Part shown: positions 23,701 to 29,678 of the stretch, piece by piece | Numbering within the stretch: the stretch's first letter is position 1 | How the letters are laid out: every line of letters starts with the position of its first letter | Source: Abiotrophia sp938010525 | Lineage (GTDB): Bacteria > Bacillota > Bacilli > Lactobacillales > Aerococcaceae | Length of the DNA stretch: 29,678 bases | NCBI RefSeq assembly: GCF_938010525.1 | Contig: NZ_CALLVK010000006.1 | Coordinates: 1 to 29,678, forward strand | Reading direction: 5' to 3' | Made by a program: the position numbers and the translations under genes | Notes under the pieces: generated by a model | Databases searched by the model: none | Told to the model about the DNA's origin: nothing | The model's input: only the letters and a program-made list of their open reading frames with translations

Positions 23701-26700
23701 GCAGAAGCAACCGAAGCAAGAATTTTGGCAGCGACATCTAATGACAACTTGCAACAAGTTGTCAATGAAATGCTTGCTGAAATTGAAGCAGTAAGACCAC
23801 CAGCAATTGTCAAACCAGCGGCTAGAAAGGCCATTGAAGAAGCTCTTGCTGAACGCATTAAGCAAATCCAAGCTCAAGGCGACCTAACGGTTGAAGAGCG
23901 TGAACAATACCTTGAACAAGTTAAGCAAGCTGCTCAAGATGCCCACCGAGACATTTTAGCTTCTTACGGTGAAGTAGAGGTTCAAGCTGCCAAAGAAGCG
24001 GCCCTTGCCAAGATTAATGCGCCGGCTGTTCCGGTTAAGCGTAATACAGCCTTGGCAGCCGTTCGTCAAGAAGCTGAAACTAAACGCCAAGAAATCGAGA
24101 ATAACCTTGATCTAACCGCTAATGAACGTGATGTCTTATTAGGTCAGGTAGACCAAGTTCTTGCTGCGGCTGAGCAAGCCATTAACCAAGGTACTCGTAA
24201 TGCAGATGTCGAAGACAAGCAGACTGAGGGTACTAACAATATCCGTGCCATTCAGGTACAAGCATCTGTAAGACCACAAGCTATTCAAGCTGTGAATGAA
24301 CAAGCAGACGCTCAACGTCAAGCTATTAACCAAGCGCAAGGTTTGACTGATAACGAACGTCAAGCAGCACTCAATCAGCTTGATCAGACCCTTGCCAAGG
24401 CGATTGCAGATATTAAGGCTGCTGATGACAATGAAGAAGTAGGGAATGCCAAAACCAAGGGTATTCAGGATATTCAAGCAGTCACAGCGGTAGCTAAGAT
24501 TAAGAACGAAGCCATCCAGTCCGTTCGCCAAGTAGCGGATGCCAAGAAGGATAACATTTTACAAAATCAAGAATTAACGGCTGAAGAGCGCAAAACGCTC
24601 ACGGACGCTATTGAGGCTGAAGTTCAGAAGGCAGTTGGCTTAATCAACCAAGCCAATAGCAATGAAACAGTCACAGCTGAGAAGAATTTAGCTGAAGAAA
24701 CGATTGCTAATCTGCTGGTAACTCCAGAAGTTAAGCCAAATGCCATCAAAGAACTGCAAGATCAGGCGGCCATCAAGACGCGTGAAATTCAAGAAAACAA
24801 GAGCTTGACCGATGAAGAGCGTCAGAAATTTACGCAAGACCTTCAACAAGCCCTTGATAATGCTAAGAAGCAAATTCAAGACGCTGAAAATACCCAGGCG
24901 GTTAACGATGCTAAGACCCAGGGGCTTGGTAACATTGTAGCCATTAGCCCATACGGCCAAGTGAAGGCAGATGCTCTCGCTGAGATTGAAGCGGCACGTG
25001 CAGCTAAGAGTCAGGAAATTCAAAGCAAGGAAGGCTTGACGGCTGAAGAACGTCAAGCTGCTGAGACACGTTTAGCAACAGAAGTACAAACGGCAAAAGA
25101 TTCTATTGGACAAGCAGCTGACAATGCGGGAGTCGGCAATGCGAAGTCCTATGGTTTAAGAGCAATTGAAGCTATTAAACCAGAGCCACTCACTAAGCAA
25201 GCAGCTAACGAGGCATTAGATAACGCCGCTCAAACTAAACGTCAACAAATTACTGACAACAAAAACCTCACCACTCAAGAGAAGCAAGCAGCGATTGAGG
25301 AGGTTAACCAAGCCTTAGCAACAGCTAAAGGCAAGGTAGAACAAGCCTCTGGCCGAGATGATGTAGCCCAAGCGCAAGCCCAAGGTTTGAACGCGATTGG
25401 CGATGTAACAGGCCAAGCTCTTAAGAAGCCACAAGCGAATGCTGATATTGAAGCGGCGGTTGCGGCTAAGCGTCAAGAGATTGAAGGCAACAAAACGCTG
25501 ACCAATGAGGAGCGTCTGACAGCCTATACCCAATTAGAAGCCAAGCATCAAGATGCCCTGCAGGCGATTGCGGATGCCGCAAGCAATGAAGATGTGGAGC
25601 AAGCCCTTAACACGCATAAGTCAGGTATCGAGAGCTTCACTCCGACGGCGTCAGTTCGTCAAGCGGCTTTGGATGCCTTTGATAGAGAAGCGGCAGTACG
25701 TGCTAATAACATTGAAACTTTCTCTGATTTTACTGAAGAAGAGCGGAGAGACCACAAGCAACGCTTTGAAGCCCTCAGAGATCAGTTGCGTCAATCTATT
25801 CTGGATGCCGGGACTGACCGTGAAGTACAAGATGCCCATGATAATGGGATTTCTGGTCTTCATAGCTTCTCTCTGACAGCTACTAAGAAACGTGATGCCA
25901 TCAGTGATCTGACGCAAGAAGCACAAACTAAACGCCAACAGATTCAGACTGCGCCAAACTTAACAGATGATGAGCGTGTGGAACTTAATAAGAAATTAGA
26001 TCAAGTCCTTGATGAGGCAAAATTGAGCGTTCATCGTTCAAATACTAACGACAAGGTCCAAGCTGCTAATGATACTGGTGTCGAAAAGATTCGTGCCATT
26101 GGGACAGAATCTAAGATTAAGGCAGCAGCCAACCAAGCCTTGGGGACTGCGGCTGAAAATAAACGTAACGAGATTCGTCAGAATAAGCTCTTAACTAAGG
26201 AAGAGAAAGACAAGGCCATTGAGTCAGTGGACCAAGCCCTTACAGATGCACTCCAAGCAATCCAACAAGCGACGACTAACCAACAAGTCGGCGACCAAGA
26301 AAGTCAGGGGCTTCAAGCAATCCAAAACGTCCCACAAACTCCAGTAAGCAAGCCAGCTGCTCTGGCGGAAGTTCGACAAGCTGCTGCTAATAAGACGTCT
26401 ACCATCCAGTCTAACGACAACTTGACGAGCGATGAGAAGGCCGAAGCTATCCAGAAGGTTAACACCGAGCTAGCTAAGGCTGAAAAAGACATCAATGAAG
26501 CAGCTGACGACCTCACTGTAGGCGTTGTGAAACAAGGTGGCATTACCAACATTGGGAATGTGCCAGTTAACCCAACCGTCAAGCCAACCGCTATCCACGA
26601 ACTTGAAGAAGCAGCGTCTAAGAGACGCGGTGAGATTCAGCAGACAGAAGGCTTAACTAAGGAAGAGAGAGAACAAGCACTTGCTCAAGTAGAGAATGCC

Positions 26701-29678
26701 CTCCAGACGGCACGTCAGGCTATCACTCAAGCTGACTCTAATGAAGCAGTGGCGACTCAGAAAACCCAAGGTATCCAAAACATTCAAGCTGTTACAGCAA
26801 CCCCAACTGCTAAGCCAACAGCAATCAATGAAATTGAGGCAGCCGCGGAAACGAGACGCAGAGAAATCCAAGAACTTCCTGGCTTAACACAAGACGAGAA
26901 AAACGAAGCCAAGGAGAGAGTGAATCAAGCAGCAACCTTGGCTAAGCAAGAAGTGCAAGCAGCAGCAGACCAAAACGCTGTGAATCAAGCTAAGACCAAT
27001 GGACTAGTCGCAATTAATGCTGTCACGCAAGAAGCGAAGGCACGTCCAGATGCCATCAAGGAAGTTGTTGCGGCAGCGGATCGAAAGAAGGCTGAGCTTC
27101 GTGACAACCAAGACTTGACCATTGAAGAGAGAGCGCAACTAATTCAAGACGTCGACACAGCGGTTGATAGAGCAAAAGACGCGATTAACGCTGCGGAAAC
27201 AAATGACAAGGTAGCGCAAGAACAAACTAATGGGACGCAAGCCATTGCCGCCATTACTGCAAATCCAGTGGCTCGTCCAGCAGCGAAAAGTGCGATTGAA
27301 GCGGCAGCGCAAGCCCGTCGCAACGAGATTGACCGACTTGAAGGCTTAACTAGCGAAGAGAAAAACCAAGCTAAGCTTGCTGTAACGGCAGCTGAGACAG
27401 ATGCCCTAGAAAAACTCAAGCAAGCCCAACAAAAGACAGACGTTGACCAAGCTCAATCTGATGGGATTGCAGCTATTAAAGCTGTAACCGCACAAGCTCA
27501 AGACAAGCCAAATGCTTTGCAAGAAATCCAAACAGCAGCAGACGCCAAGAAACGTCAGATTGAGGAAAGCAAGGCATTCACTCAAGAAGAGAAGAATGAA
27601 GCGATTCAGAAGATCAATCAAGCTGTTCAAGATGCGCAAGCTAAGATCAACCAAGCGGAAGATAGAACAGGCGTCTTCAACGCCAAACGCGAAGGCTTAG
27701 ACGCGATTGAAGCTATTCAAGCTGAGGCGCAGACTAAACCAGCAAGTCTAGCGGCTATCGCAATCTCTGAGCAAGCTAAGAAGAACGAAATTGAAAATAA
27801 TAATCAATTAACTCGCGAAGAGAAAAATGATGCAATTAGTGCCGTAGAAGCCAAAGCTCGTGATGCTCGCACTGCAATTGAAAATGCCAACACCTTGCAA
27901 GAGGTTGAAGAGCAAGAACGCCAAGGTAAATTCGCAATTGACAGTGTACCACAAGTGCCGACAACGAAGGCAACAGCGATTAATGAAATTGAGGCGGCGG
28001 CCACGACTAAACGTCAAGAAATTCGCGACAAAGAAGGCCTGACCGAAGAAGAACGTAACCAAGCCTTAGCAAAAGTTGACTCAGCAGTCCAAAACGCCCG
28101 CAACGCGATTAACACAGCGGACACCAACACATTAGTGGGCAATGCCAAGGAAAATGGCTTAGGTGTAATTCGTGCCATTGAGGCGGAAGCCAACGCGAAA
28201 CCAGCGGCGTTAGCGGCGGTAGAGCAAGCAGCCAACGTGAAGAAGGCAGCGATCCAAGCCAACGATGCGTTAACGAGCGATGAGAAAGCGGAAGCCGAGC
28301 GTAAGGTCAACGAAGAGTTAGCGAAAGCGCAGCAAGCGATCAATGCGGCAGCGGATGACGCAACGGTGACGAGCGAACAAGGCAAGGGTACGACCGCGAT
28401 AAGCGGGGTAGCCGAAACGCCAGTGGCTCGACCAGCGGCGGACAAGGTCGTAGAAGACGCAGCAACCGCTAAGCGCCAAGAGATTCAAAACAATGGTGGC
28501 TTAACGGATGAAGAGAAAGCGGCAGCCATTGCGAAGGTAGACGCAGCGGAGCGCGATGCGAAGGCAGCCATCAAGGCAGCCGAAAGCAGTGCCGACGTAG
28601 CAGCCAAAGGTGAAGCAGGTAAGGCAGCGATTGAAGCGATTAAAGCGATCGAGGACCAAGCCCAAAGCACGAAGGCCTTAGCGAAAGCCGAGATTACGCA
28701 AGCGGAGCAAGATAAGAAGCAAGAAATTGAGAATAACAATCAATTAACTCGCGAAGAGAAGAACGACGCAATCCGTGCGGTAGAAGCGAAAGCGCAAGAC
28801 GCGCGTAATGCGATTGATGCAGCGCAGAAATTGGCGGATGTTCAAACGCAAGTAGCGCAAGGGAAAGCAGCCATCACTGCGGTACCACAAACACCAGAAG
28901 CGAAGAATGCGGCGAAAGCAGCGATTCAATCAGCGGCGGAAGCTAAGAAGGATCAAATCAGCAAGAACAATGCCTTGACGGCAGAAGAGAAAGCCGAAGC
29001 GACACGCAAGGTAGACGAAGCCGTAACGAAAGCCAACCAGGCGATTGATGAGGCAACGACCAACCAAGCGGTAACGGATAAGCAAACTGAAGGAACGCAA
29101 GCGATTCAAGCAGTGCCAGAAACGGCCGTGGCGAAGCCAGCGGCGATCGCAGCAGTCCAAGCAGCAGCGGAAGCCAAGAAGCAACGGATTCAAAACAATG
29201 GTGGCTTGACTTCAGAAGAACGTGCGACAGCAGTTGCGAAAGTTAACGAAGAGTTAGCGAAGGCGACAGCAGCAATCCAAGGCGCGACCACGCAAGGTGA
29301 CGTGACGGGTGAACAAACCAAGGGGATTGCGGCGATTAACAATGTAGCCGAAACGCCAAGCACTAAGACGGAAGCGAAGGACGCGATTGCGACAGCAGCG
29401 GAAACGCAACGTCAAGCAATCCAAGCTCGACCAGACTTAACGCAAGACGAGAAAGACGCAGCCAAGGCGAAAGTGACGGCAGCGGAAACGACGGCTAAGC
29501 AAGCAGTGGAAGACGCGGCAGACCAAAACGGTGTGGAAGCAGCTAAGACGAATGGTACGAGCACGATTGCGGGTATCAATCCAGATGCCAAGTCACGCCC
29601 AGATGCGATTAAGGCAGTGGAAGCAGCGGCGGAAGCTAAGAAGGATCAAATCAGCAAGAACAATGCCTTGACGGCAGA
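20794..29678 (+). CDS. Giant YSIRK-signal surface protein with DUF1542 repeats (3' end outside window)
   Basis: At least 2961 residues, still open at the window edge. Residues 1-48 are a YSIRK-type signal (HYTIKKLSVGVASVAVGSF, cleavage likely after AYA48), which directs secretion at the septum in cocci. Then: a Ser/Glu-rich stretch (about 55-140); a small segment at 210-263 (LNDEEKRRVREAF, NPKLRLSE, DFTDDGKIVITD) like spacers in other Gram-positive adhesins; an Ig-like domain (about 274-348, ITGTGIPGATIKLT); an unclassified region (350-510); another Ig/HYR-like domain (524-618); and from 620 some 30 full DUF1542 repeats plus a partial 31st. Ebh and SasC of staphylococci are built this way and act in cell shape or aggregation. 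An LPXTG anchor is expected downstream. RBS AAGGGAG, start ATG 20794. Confidence 0.93.
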   Translation, partial: MLGKNNHYLRRLREGEKITHYTIKKLSVGVASVAVGSFIMLNSGQAYAAEPASVQPATAHTQAESSDGTGASQESSVSEQAAVLSASSEEASLVSAESSQSSETSTSSESANSNEANSSESSQSSADESKPEQKEDSKLEPSRQNDTRKTPGYAVKPVEKPASAAMPRPDNQGTPMTQGSGLRGSGTGAYSDMKAPTGTGQVPVIDPQSLNDEEKRRVREAFIRLNPKLRLSERNIDFTDDGKIVITDSKNQHRYVAFLDEVVTRQNNPAATAAPTIRGTYGDKLSSSDSTITGTGIPGATIKLTLQDGTFQTTTVNNDGEWTIELQKPIRSTANIMDSGAPLSFIQIHNGQDSPAVTKQVELGVFYFLKNSLATGQSNLIAGQKYMDIAVPHDAQMFSIETNLTGGTNDNRSQISLKKDTSTSDWSINGGGTFVRKDTAYPEMIEKIEKLPGAPVGYEFLRLTMKDDYRVKEVGDTVLKFNGNNRPLGPAKVTVTNSVRFAVRYHPTGGAAVRPSTTDTASNEKPTIAVKTPSLEVDINQPVSESAIKDLVTVADLEDDAKQTNGTPVQAEIVSYSKDGRTVARIDSSVESEYTVTLRAKDSQGKLSDNTVQVQVLVGLKREAAKQAVANAAQRKNTEIDNNVDLTTEERAVERQKVTDAQNSANTAIDQAKTSQALATAQNNGTSTINALTQTPVAKPAARTAIETAANNKVQQINTDQNLTNEERTDQVAAVRQKETAAKQAVAAQTTTQGVTSTQNAQVQAINDTPITAVKKPAALAAIQAAEAAKRQQIQDSQMLAEEKTAALRDLDSKVQAAKDALNSARSNQDVQNIENNELSQIQAVPTQSPARQAATNEIMDAYNARKQLISNESWLTTDEKDEKLRELETAKDAALERVNQASGDYELNSAKTDGISTVNSVSIQGTKKLDAKNTVDTAREAMSTALNATSSDWTAEEKLGANDKLLRIAEATEARILAATSNDNLQQVVNEMLAEIEAVRPPAIVKPAARKAIEEALAERIKQIQAQGDLTVEEREQYLEQVKQAAQDAHRDILASYGEVEVQAAKEAALAKINAPAVPVKRNTALAAVRQEAETKRQEIENNLDLTANERDVLLGQVDQVLAAAEQAINQGTRNADVEDKQTEGTNNIRAIQVQASVRPQAIQAVNEQADAQRQAINQAQGLTDNERQAALNQLDQTLAKAIADIKAADDNEEVGNAKTKGIQDIQAVTAVAKIKNEAIQSVRQVADAKKDNILQNQELTAEERKTLTDAIEAEVQKAVGLINQANSNETVTAEKNLAEETIANLLVTPEVKPNAIKELQDQAAIKTREIQENKSLTDEERQKFTQDLQQALDNAKKQIQDAENTQAVNDAKTQGLGNIVAISPYGQVKADALAEIEAARAAKSQEIQSKEGLTAEERQAAETRLATEVQTAKDSIGQAADNAGVGNAKSYGLRAIEAIKPEPLTKQAANEALDNAAQTKRQQITDNKNLTTQEKQAAIEEVNQALATAKGKVEQASGRDDVAQAQAQGLNAIGDVTGQALKKPQANADIEAAVAAKRQEIEGNKTLTNEERLTAYTQLEAKHQDALQAIADAASNEDVEQALNTHKSGIESFTPTASVRQAALDAFDREAAVRANNIETFSDFTEEERRDHKQRFEALRDQLRQSILDAGTDREVQDAHDNGISGLHSFSLTATKKRDAISDLTQEAQTKRQQIQTAPNLTDDERVELNKKLDQVLDEAKLSVHRSNTNDKVQAANDTGVEKIRAIGTESKIKAAANQALGTAAENKRNEIRQNKLLTKEEKDKAIESVDQALTDALQAIQQATTNQQVGDQESQGLQAIQNVPQTPVSKPAALAEVRQAAANKTSTIQSNDNLTSDEKAEAIQKVNTELAKAEKDINEAADDLTVGVVKQGGITNIGNVPVNPTVKPTAIHELEEAASKRRGEIQQTEGLTKEEREQALAQVENALQTARQAITQADSNEAVATQKTQGIQNIQAVTATPTAKPTAINEIEAAAETRRREIQELPGLTQDEKNEAKERVNQAATLAKQEVQAAADQNAVNQAKTNGLVAINAVTQEAKARPDAIKEVVAAADRKKAELRDNQDLTIEERAQLIQDVDTAVDRAKDAINAAETNDKVAQEQTNGTQAIAAITANPVARPAAKSAIEAAAQARRNEIDRLEGLTSEEKNQAKLAVTAAETDALEKLKQAQQKTDVDQAQSDGIAAIKAVTAQAQDKPNALQEIQTAADAKKRQIEESKAFTQEEKNEAIQKINQAVQDAQAKINQAEDRTGVFNAKREGLDAIEAIQAEAQTKPASLAAIAISEQAKKNEIENNNQLTREEKNDAISAVEAKARDARTAIENANTLQEVEEQERQGKFAIDSVPQVPTTKATAINEIEAAATTKRQEIRDKEGLTEEERNQALAKVDSAVQNARNAINTADTNTLVGNAKENGLGVIRAIEAEANAKPAALAAVEQAANVKKAAIQANDALTSDEKAEAERKVNEELAKAQQAINAAADDATVTSEQGKGTTAISGVAETPVARPAADKVVEDAATAKRQEIQNNGGLTDEEKAAAIAKVDAAERDAKAAIKAAESSADVAAKGEAGKAAIEAIKAIEDQAQSTKALAKAEITQAEQDKKQEIENNNQLTREEKNDAIRAVEAKAQDARNAIDAAQKLADVQTQVAQGKAAITAVPQTPEAKNAAKAAIQSAAEAKKDQISKNNALTAEEKAEATRKVDEAVTKANQAIDEATTNQAVTDKQTEGTQAIQAVPETAVAKPAAIAAVQAAAEAKKQRIQNNGGLTSEERATAVAKVNEELAKATAAIQGATTQGDVTGEQTKGIAAINNVAETPSTKTEAKDAIATAAETQRQAIQARPDLTQDEKDAAKAKVTAAETTAKQAVEDAADQNGVEAAKTNGTSTIAGINPDAKSRPDAIKAVEAAAEAKKDQISKNNALTA
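22651..29678 (+). repeat. DUF1542 tandem repeats, about 77 codons each (30 full plus one partial)
   Basis: Units run from residue 620 to the window edge; units 1-30 cover 620-2934, average 77.2 codons. Each opens with [KR]P-A or similar, then an alanine-rich helix, KR.EI..N, LT.EE+ (turn), a second helix with A..AI..A, and ends in G..AI.A[VI]. Early units (1-15) are divergent; some lack the core pattern (unit 4 LTTDEK, unit 5 WTAEEK, unit 14 FTEEERRD). Units 16-31 are more alike. Exact 55-base identity exists between 28931-28985 and 29624-29678, 693 bases (three units of 77 codons) apart and running to the window edge. Confidence 0.92.

Noticed and set aside
23508..29193. Many minus-strand frames across the adhesin gene, some over 100 codons
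   Set aside because: They are antisense shadows of an Ala/Gln/Glu/Lys-rich repeat array; stops are rare on the opposite strand of such sequence and no ribosome binding sites are seen.

Overview
The window looks like a chromosomal segment of a low-GC Gram-positive coccus of the order Lactobacillales. The evidence is: strong AGGAGG-type ribosome binding sites; an EF-P with a Bacillus-type KPGKG loop; a streptococcal-type CpsY/MetR LysR regulator next to metE-metF; a yhaO-yhaN-yhaM block; the two-subunit iron-sulfur serine dehydratase; two-subunit ThrE; and a YSIRK-type signal peptide on a giant repetitive surface protein. The core genes look moderately GC-rich for this order (my impression is around half G+C), which together with the gene set makes me think of Aerococcaceae such as Abiotrophia. 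That placement is an inference and I could not check it.

Layout. 1-380: a small one-helix membrane protein closed by a bidirectional terminator. 390-4578: metE-metF on the minus strand, divergent from a LysR-type regulator, with a good match to the streptococcal MET-box between them. 4579-5000: non-coding, holding a terminator and a large imperfect inverted repeat bracketed by two direct copies of a terminator-like sequence. 5010-7600, all minus strand: efp, a 50-residue membrane protein with its own promoter and RBS, three tandem perfect or near-perfect hairpins, a HAD phosphatase and a glutathione peroxidase. 7601-7844: degenerate short repeats. 7845-10851, minus strand: a tightly overlapped four-gene operon (ThrE large subunit, ThrE small subunit, DUF1858 protein, DUF438-hemerythrin-PAS protein). 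11057-12675, plus strand: sdaAB-sdaAA, divergent from that operon. 12814-20270, plus strand: an unknown small protein, recX, a YheA-family protein, yhaO-yhaN-yhaM (overlapping reading frames) and a SRPBCC protein with a His/Cys-rich N-terminus. 20313-20793: AT-rich non-coding DNA. 20794 to the window edge: an open reading frame of at least 2961 codons coding for a YSIRK-signal surface protein with about 30 complete DUF1542 repeats of about 77 residues; it has no stop inside the window.

How the parts may work together. MetE and MetF make methionine from homocysteine and 5-methyl-THF, and the neighbouring LysR protein is the obvious regulator. The divergent ThrE and SdaA operons both lower cytoplasmic serine, by export and by deamination. 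The DUF1858 and DUF438-hemerythrin proteins in the ThrE operon are of a type linked to iron, oxygen or NO chemistry, and SdaA carries an oxygen-sensitive Fe-S cluster. YhaO, YhaN and YhaM form a nuclease set (Mre11-like, Rad50-like, and 3'-5' exoribonuclease) preceded by RecX. The giant adhesin dominates the last third and is the most unusual object here, with repeat units that become more alike and change codon choice toward the window edge. I saw no rRNA, tRNA, CRISPR array, insertion sequence or phage gene.
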